A program made the position numbers and the translations under genes. A stretch of DNA of 64,000 bases from SXOA01 sp051004015 (GTDB lineage: Bacteria > Planctomycetota > Planctomycetia > Pirellulales > Pirellulaceae), in assembly GCA_051004015.1 (NCBI GenBank), contig JBPCKT010000148.1:34559-98558 (forward strand). The letters are read 5' to 3'. Numbering within the stretch: position 1 is the stretch's first letter; each line of letters opens with the position of its first letter. Under the pieces are notes generated by a model. It did not search any database. It had not been told where the DNA came from and was given only the letters and a program-made list of their open reading frames with translations. Below are positions 42,401 through 50,597 of the stretch, piece after piece.

Positions 42401-43359
42401 TTGCCGAGGTCTTCGTGAATCTGCTGCTGCTGCTTAGCGAGCTCGTCAGCTTTTGGCGTGGCCAAGTCGGTCTTCTTGGTCAATTCGCGGAGGGCTTCCT
42501 GCTTCTTGAGCATCTCGCGGACCATCCGAATCGCCGCTTCGCGGTCGCTTTCGATCAGCCCTTGCGTCTCCTCCAGCTTCTCCAGCAGCCGCTTGAGGCC
42601 GATGATGACCAGTTCCTGGCTCTTCACCGTGGCGGAAAATTCTCCCTTCGTCAAAAAGCTCGCGGCACTCTTCAGCTCCTGCGAAACTTGAGCCGCCTTC
42701 AGAATCCGAATGCCGTCCGAAGCACCGGCACCGATTTGTCCACCCCAGGTGCTGACGTCCTCCAGCGTGGCGACAAGCTGGTAGTAGAGCTTTTGCACGT
42801 CGGCCTGGTCTTCAATCGTGGTCAACGTCAGCCGCTCCCGCTCCTCGGTCTTTCGCTCGGAGAGTGAGGCGGTAGTCTTCATCGTCCTCGATTCCATCGC
42901 GATGAGCTCACGGACCTGAGCAGCCAGCTTGGCGATTTGCATGCGGCGGTAGAGCTTCTGCCGCTCGGCCATCAGCTTGACGACGACTTCGCGGATGACG
43001 CCGCGGGCCTCGTTGAACTTGGCCAGGCGGTCCTTCTGCGTCCCTTCCTGGGCGGCAACGAGGATTTGCACCACCTTCTCCATGTCCTCCTTCATCAGTT
43101 CGCCGATGTTCCCCTTCATCGAGGCGATGTCTTTATAAATCGGCAATCCCTTCAGGCCGTTCTCTTCAAGTTGTCGCATCTGGATTTCCAGCACGCTGGC
43201 GACCAACTCGCCGGCCAGTGCCCGGGCTTTCTCCTGGGACATTGCCTTGCGGCGAATGTTGTCCCCTTCGGCGCCGCGGGCAGTCGGCACGAGGAGCGCT
43301 CCCATGACAAGGACCAGCAGACTCACCACCAGGGGCCGCGAGACGAGCTTCCGTTTCAT
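39466..43359 (-). CDS. Exported 1297-residue Ala/Glu/Lys-rich coiled-coil protein of the MoxR/Bat cluster
   Basis: The signal peptide (about residues 1-30) is RKLVSRPLVVSLLVLVMG...ARGAEG. Residues about 35-400 are ordinary helical sequence (MRQLEENGLKGLPIYKDIAS, LVIIGLKRLLEKLEETQGLI). Residues about 400-1080 are extremely Ala/Glu/Lys-rich (AKEAAEAAKDKGLEKKAAEA), probably a long coiled coil. Six MGEGQP-type hexapeptides follow (DNA 40001-40108), then a Pro/Gly/Lys-rich linker. The last 40 residues (PWFAKLPPSLRSAIQSKSRG, ending ERLKRYFESVE) match the tail of proteins found in planctomycete MoxR/Bat operons. The ATG overlaps the stop of the preceding gene (ATGA). It is probably a periplasmic structural or scaffold protein (inference). 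Confidence 0.85.
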   Translation of the reverse strand: MKRKLVSRPLVVSLLVLVMGALLVPTARGAEGDNIRRKAMSQEKARALAGELVASVLEIQMRQLEENGLKGLPIYKDIASMKGNIGELMKEDMEKVVQILVAAQEGTQKDRLAKFNEARGVIREVVVKLMAERQKLYRRMQIAKLAAQVRELIAMESRTMKTTASLSERKTEERERLTLTTIEDQADVQKLYYQLVATLEDVSTWGGQIGAGASDGIRILKAAQVSQELKSAASFLTKGEFSATVKSQELVIIGLKRLLEKLEETQGLIESDREAAIRMVREMLKKQEALRELTKKTDLATPKADELAKQQQQIHEDLGKLAEALQKFETTQPLLEQAKQAAYEAPKELFEQKKEEALESQKEVIGALAKVEQQLQQGTDLDQTNKSADELALKVKQLEEAKKILEQAAKEQAQANANAEKAPAQAKAAEEKTAAELAKVDAMKDLPAAVESKVNDAQEAVAEAAKADENAAPEAADMRKEAAEDAKDAINQAKAEVEAALADAKRQEKAVEVGELARAAEALERAAAAEKQIAKEAAEAAKDKGLEKKAAEALAKENMAVAEVVEKIAEGVKNTAPEAAAKLNDAKKPVEEVAKDLAAAEAKPGEANKPEAEKTAQAADMAAEKLADAAMELRKQAGEAAEELAKIAGEQLKAAEAARNAVENEINKPDNSKAEAIAKLHEAADKVNEAQEEQARAEGKGEAADAQALAEKIADAAKDQAKADAKAEELARGKSNSPLDAAIAEQKVAEEAAEIAKEAKGEVAEALKNAAENAAEAAKELLNGEAGKADAARQEAREALAEAMKAASEAAEKAAQSPAGKPDAAAQANAEEAAGEAEKLAGEAQAAAADPAAKEAGEAAAEAAKEAGAAKEQIQGGKPEAAKGAQEKTDAALARAEQKIKEALENLGKAEAGNLAEEAKAAGQLAEQAAQVDPGAAAALEQAQEAAAEGAEAAKDAGKAAEAQKEVDRQLDRAAANLAAREQQLRKDRDIAEAIAQLAKDQQAARDAIAKAAEQLEHGQPMGEGKAPSAEQVAAAHALQEATQDFAQAQRATGEGAAEVSGQEEVANKPVKEGLEAASKLSQPMGEGLPMGEGLPMGEGQPAGEAKPAGERKPMGEGQPGGDMPSDLGTGLVPNSPEVTADQIAGAEALEQAAQVAQAAEAQGSPMPGSKGKPKPGQAKGKGEPGKEPGTEPGKGEEPKPGNPSQLAKKGGASDKGTPQENQKQEKGELQLTPAAQGDSKGEKENQDAAAAAKKFEKEPWFAKLPPSLRSAIQSKSRGKTPRGYEERLKRYFESVE
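40001..40108. repeat. Six tandem 18-bp coding repeats
   Basis: Units such as GGCAGTCCTTCACCCATC, six copies with drift, encode the hexapeptide MGEG(L/Q)P and variants AGEAKP and AGERKP. The two copies at 40073-40108 differ by one base. Copy number could vary between strains. Confidence 0.85.
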
Positions 43360-45389
43360 GGGGACTCTCCAATGCCAAGTTGGCGTTTGATGATGTCCGT
43401 CAGCCGTTGCTCGGAGCGTTCGTCCGCTTCCGAGATGGCCGCCAGCACACCGCTTTCATCCGAGATTTCGAGAACGAGCGGGTCGCTGTAATACGACACG
43501 CCCGGCTGATCACCACGATAGTCTACCACTTCCAAAACGACCTTGATTCGGTCCCCCTTCGCCAGCTTGGGGGAGATTTTCAGTTTTCCGAGCTGCAGTC
43601 TGAATTCTCCCGTGGCCGGGAGTTTGGCGGAAGTCAGCATTTGTCCCTTCGGGAGGATGGGCTCTTCCGCTCGCTCCGATGCCACCAGCGGAGCGGCCTG
43701 CGTCGTCGATTGGTCGATGCCGGGAGTGCTGGCGACTCCCCTGTCATCCTGCTGCCGCTCGACTTCCACCAGCAGCTTGAGCTGCGCGATGCCGTAGTCG
43801 TCGGTCGCCCGGTAATGCACCACCGGCTCCGCGGCGGGGAGCACGACTTTATGCACGACTTCCGCCGCTCCACTTGGCGAGCGGTCGGGGCGGATGCGGA
43901 TGACGCCTCGCAGCGGAGCTTCGAGCGATAAGCCGTCGGTATCGGTCGCTTGAATTTCGTACTTCAGTTCCTCGGTGATGCGGGCGAAGGGGTTCTTCTC
44001 GCCGCTGGGCGTCTGCAGTTGCCACAGCCGGCCGGCGTTGTCTTGTTTGGCCAGCTCAAACCGTTTGGCCTTGCCGTCGACTTTCGTTACCAGCCAGACG
44101 GCGGAAAGACTCTTTTCATTCTTGCACTCCACGGCCACCTGCACCTGCGAGCCTTCCAGCACCGAAATCTGCGGGGCGCTCGTCGGCTGGGTGTCCTTCG
44201 CCGTGCGGGCATAGGAGGGAGGCAGCGGGGTGAGCTTCCGTTCCACGATTGGCAGCGGAATCATGGCGATGCGGGCGGGGTCGGTCCAGGCGTCGCCGAG
44301 GAACAGCTTGTACTTGACTCCGTCGGCCAGCCGTTCCATTTGCCCTTCATAAATGGCGGTCGCGGCGATTGCATTTGCCGAAGTGCCCTGCCAACTCGTG
44401 ATGGCATCTCCGACAAGTCCCGCGGCAGCCGTGAGGGCGGGTGCATCTTTGGCGTCCATGATGGTTTCGATGGACTGCGGCACGTCAAACGCCACCAGCG
44501 ACAGCACTTCGTCCCGCCACGGCTGGCTGATATCGGTCTCGGGGTTCATCGCCGCCTGGCGAAGCTTCTCGGCTCCCTGTTTCAGCCGGGCGAGCCGCTG
44601 ATCGAGCGTGAGCGCCTTCAGTTCCACTTCTGTTTTGGCACGCGAAGGGCCAATGGAGGTGATGAGAGCCCGTCCCTTCTCCGGCAGCTCTCCCTTGGTC
44701 TGCTTTACTTGGATCAGGAATGAAATCGGCCGGCCCTGCGCGCACTTGGCGTCTTCCGGCCGGCTGCCGTGTTCGCGCGAGGAAAGCACCTCGCGGTGGT
44801 TGACCAGGACGTAAGCGATTTGAGTCTTCGTCGGATAGTGCATGCCGCCCAGGAACAGCCGATTGGCAAAAGCGATGGCGTAACCCGGGAAAATCGCGGC
44901 TGCCAGGAGCATGACGGCAGCGGTGACGCCCAGCGTTGTGCCGCGGCGAATCATTTGCTCGCGGGAGAAGCCCTGAAACACGTTGATTCCACGGCCAACG
45001 TCCGCCACGTAATCGATGACCGCCGTCTCCAGTTGCACCGAGCCCCATTTCGCCGCCTCCGGCTTTTCAAACTGCAGCGCGGCCACCAAGTCGCTATCAA
45101 GCTGCTGTTGCCGCTCGACCATCAGGGCGATGTCTTCATCAGTTTCCTTGATGCCGAGGAGCGGCCGCGTGAAGCGGTGGCCAGCCCAGGCGACGACACC
45201 GGCCCCAATGAGAATCAGCACCACCCGCTCAGGAATGCCGAACTGGAAGGCCACATCGAACACGAAAACAGCCACCAGCGTCCACAAAGCCGCCGTCACC
45301 ATCGTGGACCAGGCGGTCCCCCCGCGCACGAGGGCCCGCGCCCGCCGCAGGCTGGCCAGTTGAGCGCGAAGTGTGGAAAGTTTGGTCAT
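43356..45389 (-). CDS. Large membrane protein of the MoxR/Bat cluster (DUF4175-like layout)
   Basis: 677 residues with ATGA overlaps at both ends. N-terminal helices are STMVTAALWTLVAVFVFDVA and VVLILIGAGVVAWAGHRF, then a conserved DIALMVERQQQLDSDLVAAL segment and a third helix (GVTAAVMLLAAAIFPGYAIA). About 450 predicted periplasmic residues with beta-rich segments follow (VVHKVVLPAAEPVVHYRATD, DYGIAQLKLLVEV). This resembles DUF4175-type proteins that accompany MoxR, DUF58 and BatA genes. Function is unknown beyond that association. Confidence 0.85.
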   Translation of the reverse strand: MTKLSTLRAQLASLRRARALVRGGTAWSTMVTAALWTLVAVFVFDVAFQFGIPERVVLILIGAGVVAWAGHRFTRPLLGIKETDEDIALMVERQQQLDSDLVAALQFEKPEAAKWGSVQLETAVIDYVADVGRGINVFQGFSREQMIRRGTTLGVTAAVMLLAAAIFPGYAIAFANRLFLGGMHYPTKTQIAYVLVNHREVLSSREHGSRPEDAKCAQGRPISFLIQVKQTKGELPEKGRALITSIGPSRAKTEVELKALTLDQRLARLKQGAEKLRQAAMNPETDISQPWRDEVLSLVAFDVPQSIETIMDAKDAPALTAAAGLVGDAITSWQGTSANAIAATAIYEGQMERLADGVKYKLFLGDAWTDPARIAMIPLPIVERKLTPLPPSYARTAKDTQPTSAPQISVLEGSQVQVAVECKNEKSLSAVWLVTKVDGKAKRFELAKQDNAGRLWQLQTPSGEKNPFARITEELKYEIQATDTDGLSLEAPLRGVIRIRPDRSPSGAAEVVHKVVLPAAEPVVHYRATDDYGIAQLKLLVEVERQQDDRGVASTPGIDQSTTQAAPLVASERAEEPILPKGQMLTSAKLPATGEFRLQLGKLKISPKLAKGDRIKVVLEVVDYRGDQPGVSYYSDPLVLEISDESGVLAAISEADERSEQRLTDIIKRQLGIGESP

Positions 45390-47887
45390 GACAATTTAAT
45401 CATCTTCCGCGACAGCCACTCCCCCAGCATCAGGGCCACCACCAGCGTGAACCAGAGCGGCGTCGTCCACAGGGCATGGTTCCGCGTCAGGGCTTCGCGT
45501 TTTGGCTCGGCGTGGATGTCGTTCACCAGGTTCGAGACGGTCGTGAGGTCGTACGAGCGGCCGCCGGACTGCTGGGCGATTTCGGTTTGCAGTTTCTCAT
45601 CCCGCACGCCGCGGCGGCGTTCGGCAGAGAGGGGCAGTACTTCAAACCGCTGCTCGTCGAATTTGTTGGTCACGGGATCCTTCACCCGCAGGCTGTATTC
45701 GCCGGCAGTGAAAACGGGAATGCGGATCTCGAACACTCCCTTGCGGAGCATGGGGACGGCGACGGGCGTTGTTTCATTGCCATTGCTACTCGGTTTAACC
45801 AGCTCCGCCGTCAGTGTGCGGCTGGCAAGCTTCTCGTCGGTGAGAGGCTCATAGTTTTCGTCGTAGGCTTCCACCGTGAGCGTCACTTTGTCTTCTGCCC
45901 GGTACTGCTGCTGGTCGAGCCGTGTGACGAACCGCTTGTCGTTCCCCAGGGCGTGGCTCATGCCGAGGCGGTAGATGAGCTGCGACCAGAACTGGCGATA
46001 ATACTTCTCGCCATACTTCCGCCGCAGCCGCCACATTTCGTTCTCACCGATGTAGACCACCTCCCCTTTGCCATACTGCCGCACGGCGATGATGGGCTGC
46101 GGCGTTTTGCCATCGGCACATTTGTCGGTCGGGTGCTCGGCCAGGGCAAACGCCTGCTCATGCAGGGCCGCCACTGGCTGATACCAGGGGAGCTTGCCGA
46201 GATTGTCCCAGGCTTTGCTGTTTTCCACGTCACTTTGCCCCAGTTGCATGAACTGGTAACGTGGGGCGTGAGGTGTAAGGCGAAGGCGGAACTCCGGCCG
46301 TTCGGGGGCGGTCCGCAACTCGGCGTTGGGGTCGATGATGACCGGCAGCATGTCCGCCAGCGGCGTTTGATAAATCTCCTTCGGACCAAACCGCGGGCCG
46401 GCGATGACCACCAGGCCGCCGCCGAGATTTCCCACATATTCCTTCACCATCTCGCAGAAGCGGTCGTTGAGGTTGGCCCGCGGCATGTCGTCGAGGAACA
46501 TCACGTCGTTGGCAAAAAACTCGCTCCGCTTGGGCGTCAAGGTGCTGAGGAACAGCACGTTCGCCTCGCGCACCCGCGGGTCTGATGAGCCCAGGAACGT
46601 GCGGAAACCTTGCATGCCGACCAGTTTGTCGCGGTGAAAGACTTCCTTGATGAACCGCCATTCCCAGGTCGGCTCGTGGGCCACGTACATCAGGCGGAGG
46701 TAGTCGTCGATGATGTTGACCTCCCGCGTGGCTCGATTATTCTGGTCGACGATTTCCCCCTCGACCTTATCCACCATGGCGGTAAACTCGAAGCGGCCGG
46801 ACTCTTCCGGCGTGAATGGAAGCTCCGCGGTCTCGACGCTGGATTGAAGCGTGACGGTTTTCTCGCCGACCTTGATTTCCGCGGTGCTTTCGCCGGGTGT
46901 TTCGCCGCCGAGTTTGCGGGCCATCACCGTAACCGTGACCGAGCGCCCTTGCAGCCCGCTCTGCCGCAGCTTGACCAGGACGCTGCTCCGCTCGGCTTTT
47001 TTCATCTTGGGGTCGGTCTGCAAATCGACGGAGAGGTCCACCGCCTCCGTTACGCCGACGCCGACCGTGTAAATCGGCACGCCGAGCCGCGAGACGGGAG
47101 AGTTTTCGCTGCTCCCCAGCGGAGCGATGCCACTGTTGTGGGCGAAGTCGCTGAACACGACCACTCCGGCGAGCCGCCCTGAGCCGAATTGCTGGCCGAC
47201 TTCGCCAACCACGGAGCCGAGGGCGGTGACTTGTCCCTTTGTCGTCAGTTGCTCCGCCAGGTGCTTGGAATCGAGCTTGTCCGTGCCGCTGGAGTTGAGC
47301 GTGAGCTTGCGAAGCTGGCTGGTGGTGTTGCCGTCGAACAGGAAGGCTTCCACCTGGACCTTTTTCTCGCTTTGCAGCTTCGCTAGGACGTTGTCGTTCT
47401 TGTTCAGCAGAGCTTTGATGTAGTCGATGCGGGTTGGCTGGCCGGTGGAAGTTGCGGCGGGGTCTTTCTTTGCATCGGTCTTGGGCGGTGTTGTTTCTTG
47501 GAAGCCCGTCGCTTCGACAAGGGCCTTCCGCTGGGCTTCCGGCAGCTCATCTTCGATGGCCATGCTGTCCGTGCCATCGAAGATGACATAAACGTACGGC
47601 TTCTGCTCATTCACCAGCCGCAAGCGCAGAACGGGGTCGGCCAGCGTGATGAACAGCACCGCCAAAAGCAATCCACGGCTGGCGGCGAGACCAAGGCGGG
47701 CGAAGAGCGAGCCTTTCGGCTGGAAGCGGAGATAGAACGCGAATGCCGCTGCAACCAGTGCAGCGCCACCCAGCAGCACCCAGAACGAATTCTCCTGGGC
47801 CCATGGCGCAGCCAGCGACGGATCGATCTCGCTGATCGAGGTCACTCCTTCGCCGCCGAATCCCAGAAGCCAGCCGATGAAACGCAT
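45386..47887 (-). CDS. VWA/glutamine-amidotransferase-like membrane protein of the MoxR/Bat cluster
   Basis: 833 residues from the ATG at 47887 (MRFIGWLLGFGGEG), five bases after the preceding stop. Two membrane helices are near the N terminus (NSFWVLLGGAALVAAAFAFY and GLLLAVLFITLAD), and one at the C terminus (LWFTLVVALMLGEWLS). A VWA-like MIDAS start is VYVIFDGTDSMAIEDE. Later, DVMFLDDMPRANLN and LGGGLVVIAGPRFGP match the type-1 glutamine-amidotransferase-like domain of planctomycete BatA/VWA proteins. It overlaps the next gene by four bases. It presumably works with the MoxR ATPase. Confidence 0.88.
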   Translation of the reverse strand: MRFIGWLLGFGGEGVTSISEIDPSLAAPWAQENSFWVLLGGAALVAAAFAFYLRFQPKGSLFARLGLAASRGLLLAVLFITLADPVLRLRLVNEQKPYVYVIFDGTDSMAIEDELPEAQRKALVEATGFQETTPPKTDAKKDPAATSTGQPTRIDYIKALLNKNDNVLAKLQSEKKVQVEAFLFDGNTTSQLRKLTLNSSGTDKLDSKHLAEQLTTKGQVTALGSVVGEVGQQFGSGRLAGVVVFSDFAHNSGIAPLGSSENSPVSRLGVPIYTVGVGVTEAVDLSVDLQTDPKMKKAERSSVLVKLRQSGLQGRSVTVTVMARKLGGETPGESTAEIKVGEKTVTLQSSVETAELPFTPEESGRFEFTAMVDKVEGEIVDQNNRATREVNIIDDYLRLMYVAHEPTWEWRFIKEVFHRDKLVGMQGFRTFLGSSDPRVREANVLFLSTLTPKRSEFFANDVMFLDDMPRANLNDRFCEMVKEYVGNLGGGLVVIAGPRFGPKEIYQTPLADMLPVIIDPNAELRTAPERPEFRLRLTPHAPRYQFMQLGQSDVENSKAWDNLGKLPWYQPVAALHEQAFALAEHPTDKCADGKTPQPIIAVRQYGKGEVVYIGENEMWRLRRKYGEKYYRQFWSQLIYRLGMSHALGNDKRFVTRLDQQQYRAEDKVTLTVEAYDENYEPLTDEKLASRTLTAELVKPSSNGNETTPVAVPMLRKGVFEIRIPVFTAGEYSLRVKDPVTNKFDEQRFEVLPLSAERRRGVRDEKLQTEIAQQSGGRSYDLTTVSNLVNDIHAEPKREALTRNHALWTTPLWFTLVVALMLGEWLSRKMIKLS

Positions 47888-47892
47888 ATTGA

Positions 47893-50475
47893 TTAACTTA
47901 CTTCTCCCTGTGGCCGCACAGACGGCCAGGCCAAAATTCCCATTTCCACCAGCAAACAGCCAAACACAAACAAGACCAGGAACCACCACCAGTTTTGCCC
48001 CTGGATCGTAGCGCCAGCCAGGCTGATGTCTTCGCCCACTCCCACCCAGCCCAGGTTGGTACCACTCGCCCGCTCCTCGAACTTCTCCCGTGACAGTGGC
48101 GAAAGGTGCGATTCCTCCGCATCGCCGTTGACAACCAGTGGGATTTCCCACACCGGCTTTTCCGAAACAGCCGGCTGAGAAGGATCTACCGAAGCCGGCT
48201 GGCCGCGGTAAGCGGAAATGCGATAGGCTCCCCGCTGATACATGCCGCTTACCGTCACGCCTCGCTGCTCCTTGCCGATGTAGCCGATGTCGAGCGGCTC
48301 AGGGGGAGCGTCGCCGGGACGCGCAAGCGAAACCGTCAAGTCGTGGTCTTCGGTGAGGAGCGGCAGCGTCAGCCGTTCCTGCACGCCGTAATTGCGGCGG
48401 GGGAGCGTGGCCTGGATCATGCTTCGTAAAATGCGATCAAAAACCACCGTGGCGTTCGTCGTCAGCATCGTGTTCCACGACGACGACAAGCCGCTCGCGC
48501 AGAAGATGACCGTGCCACGGCCGATTTTTCGCTCCACCAGGAACGGCGCACCCTTCTCGTCGCTGAATCGGGCCAGCACTCGCGGCATCTGCTGCTCGAC
48601 GAGAAGTCCGATGCGGGCCTCGCGGGCGGCGTCTTCCGCGGAAGCATCGCCGGTTGCGTCGGAGGCGGCTCCGCTGCTCGCGCTGGCCCAAGTCAACCAC
48701 GCCGGGCGCAGTTCCTTGAGTCGCGTTTCATCTTCCACCTGTTGCTTCCGGTCTTCCTCCGTCAGTGTACCGTCGGCGGTCTTGGTGTCTCGATCCGCTT
48801 TCCGCTTCTCCGCGGCGGCGAGGAAAGCCAGCTCGTCGCCGAGCTTCTTTCGCTGTGTCTCTTTCCAGGCATCCAGCGTCTCGCGGCTCACGTCGGCTTC
48901 GACGGCTTTGAAAAAGAAGGGCTCGGAGTAAAGGTCGCGGAGGTCATTTTCGGGCATCCCGGCAAGCTGGAAAAACTCGTCACCGGAGAGACTCTCAAAC
49001 GAGAGAAAAAACGGCTTCAAGTTTTCGCCCGCTGCTTCAGGGACTTCGCCGATCACGTCGCGCTTCAGCGGCGCGGGAAGAATCCCTTCCCCGTCTTTCC
49101 AGGCCGCGGCATCCCAGGCACCGGGATTGAACTCCGCACCGGCCGCAATAAGCAGTTGGCCACCCTGCTTCACATAGTCCCGCAACATCGGCACCGTGTT
49201 CACGTCGTCGATATTCGCCAGGCCCGCAACGACAACCAGCCGTGCATCGGCCAGCACGTCCTGGGTCAGCTCGTCGGCCCGCACATGCTTGATTTTCACC
49301 ACCTGCCGCGGCGCTTCTTCCCGCGCCGCCTTCGGGGCGAGCAATTTCCGCAGACGAATCGTCTCTCCCAGCCGATTGCGGGCGGGGTCTTCATCCTCGG
49401 CTCCGAACTGGTCGACGAAGACAACCGGCAGCGCGGCGACGACGGGCACCGCCAGGAACCGCTGGTCGTCCGACGGCAGTTCGTCCTGGTCAATGGTGGC
49501 CTTGAGCGTGACGAAAACCGGCTTGCCCGGTTCCGGCATCTCGCTCAAGGCGTTGAAGGTGTATTCGAAATCGACTTCGCGGGTCCCTTCGCCGGGCTCC
49601 AGCAGGGCCAGCTTCTCGCCGATGACTGATTCGCCGAGGAAGAGCTTGACTGGTACATCCCGCCGCGCGTCCAGGCCTGAATACTCGACCTGCACCACGA
49701 TGGTGCTGGGTGTCTCCACGTCGGCCAGGCCGTCCTGCACACGCAAGTCGGCAATCCAGGCGTTTTTCGGGTTGGGGAGCGAGACATCCACCACCTGCAT
49801 CGCCGGCAGGTCCTTGAGCGTCTCGGGGCTGGTCAGGTCCTTCCAGTTGCTCTCCTGCTGGTCGCTGATGAAGATGATCCGCTTGGCCAATTCCGGAGCC
49901 GCCTCGCTGGCTTTCTTCGCCTCGTTGACCGCTTTGAGCACCGTGGCGGAGCGATCCACAATCTCAATCTTCTCCAGTGCCTCGAGTGCGTTCTCTTTGG
50001 TGTCGTACGGATCAGGGCTGTACCCTTCCCGCGAGCCGCAGGCCGGGATGACCGAGATTTTGCTACCGGCGGGGAGCTTGTCGATAAGCGTCTTGGCTTT
50101 CTCCTTCGCCCGCGTCAGCCCGGTCCCTTCCGCCGTTGTGCCGTAATCCATGCTCAGACTGTTGTCGACGACGAGAATCGCATGCACCGGCTGATGCTCG
50201 TTCAGACCCTCGCGCCGCTGGGAGTAAAAGGGCTGGGCGAGAGCCAATCCGAAGAAGAACACCGCCGCCGTCCGCAGGACCAGGAGGATAATGTCCCGGA
50301 TTTGCATGATGCGGCGGTTCCGCTGCATCGCCTCGCGGAGAAAATCCATCGCCGCCCACTGCACCACCTTGAACCGCCGCCGGTTGAGCAGATGGATGAT
50401 GATCGGCCCCAGCGCGCAGAGTCCCCCCGCGATGAGGAAGCCGGCAGTCGTGAGTGAGAATCCGAGGAAAGACAT
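47893..50475 (-). CDS. BatA-domain / VWA membrane protein
   Basis: 860 residues. The N terminus is the BatA (aerotolerance) domain: a helix FLIAGGLCALGPIIIHLLNR with RRRFKVVQWAAMDFL, then IILLVLRTAAVFFFGLALAQ. A VWA domain follows with DxSxS motif LVVDNSLSMDYG and IIFISDQQESNWKDL. The long middle carries a beta-sandwich and a GATase-like part (PMLRDYVKQGGQLLIAAGAE). A C-terminal helix (WWWFLVLFVFGCLLVEMGIL) anchors the other end. Bat proteins with MoxR and DUF58 form a widespread membrane system of unclear role. Confidence 0.92.
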   Translation of the reverse strand: MSFLGFSLTTAGFLIAGGLCALGPIIIHLLNRRRFKVVQWAAMDFLREAMQRNRRIMQIRDIILLVLRTAAVFFFGLALAQPFYSQRREGLNEHQPVHAILVVDNSLSMDYGTTAEGTGLTRAKEKAKTLIDKLPAGSKISVIPACGSREGYSPDPYDTKENALEALEKIEIVDRSATVLKAVNEAKKASEAAPELAKRIIFISDQQESNWKDLTSPETLKDLPAMQVVDVSLPNPKNAWIADLRVQDGLADVETPSTIVVQVEYSGLDARRDVPVKLFLGESVIGEKLALLEPGEGTREVDFEYTFNALSEMPEPGKPVFVTLKATIDQDELPSDDQRFLAVPVVAALPVVFVDQFGAEDEDPARNRLGETIRLRKLLAPKAAREEAPRQVVKIKHVRADELTQDVLADARLVVVAGLANIDDVNTVPMLRDYVKQGGQLLIAAGAEFNPGAWDAAAWKDGEGILPAPLKRDVIGEVPEAAGENLKPFFLSFESLSGDEFFQLAGMPENDLRDLYSEPFFFKAVEADVSRETLDAWKETQRKKLGDELAFLAAAEKRKADRDTKTADGTLTEEDRKQQVEDETRLKELRPAWLTWASASSGAASDATGDASAEDAAREARIGLLVEQQMPRVLARFSDEKGAPFLVERKIGRGTVIFCASGLSSSWNTMLTTNATVVFDRILRSMIQATLPRRNYGVQERLTLPLLTEDHDLTVSLARPGDAPPEPLDIGYIGKEQRGVTVSGMYQRGAYRISAYRGQPASVDPSQPAVSEKPVWEIPLVVNGDAEESHLSPLSREKFEERASGTNLGWVGVGEDISLAGATIQGQNWWWFLVLFVFGCLLVEMGILAWPSVRPQGEVS

Positions 50476-50499
50476 CTAAACCTAAATCTCAAGGCGGGA

Positions 50500-50583
50500 T
50501 TGGCAAGAAAATGGATGGCAAAAAGATAAGATTCGAAATCCAAATCCTTTCTTCATTTTCTTGCCAACCATTTTCTTGCCATC
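50500..50583. repeat. Inverted and direct repeats upstream of the BatA-like gene
   Basis: TTGGCAAGAAAATG (50500-50513) pairs perfectly with CATTTTCTTGCCAA (50554-50567). The right arm is repeated with a 15-bp period (CATTTTCTTGCC at 50554 and 50569). It lies between the prenyltransferase-repeat gene and the BatA gene and could act as an attenuator or spacer. Confidence 0.7.
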
Positions 50584-50597
50584 ACTCTTGATTTCTC

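Noticed and set aside
41239..42867. 542-codon frame, Leu/Gly/Phe-rich, plus strand
   Set aside because: Reverse reading of the Ala/Glu/Lys-rich coiled-coil gene; hydrophobic look is a by-product of codon reversal.
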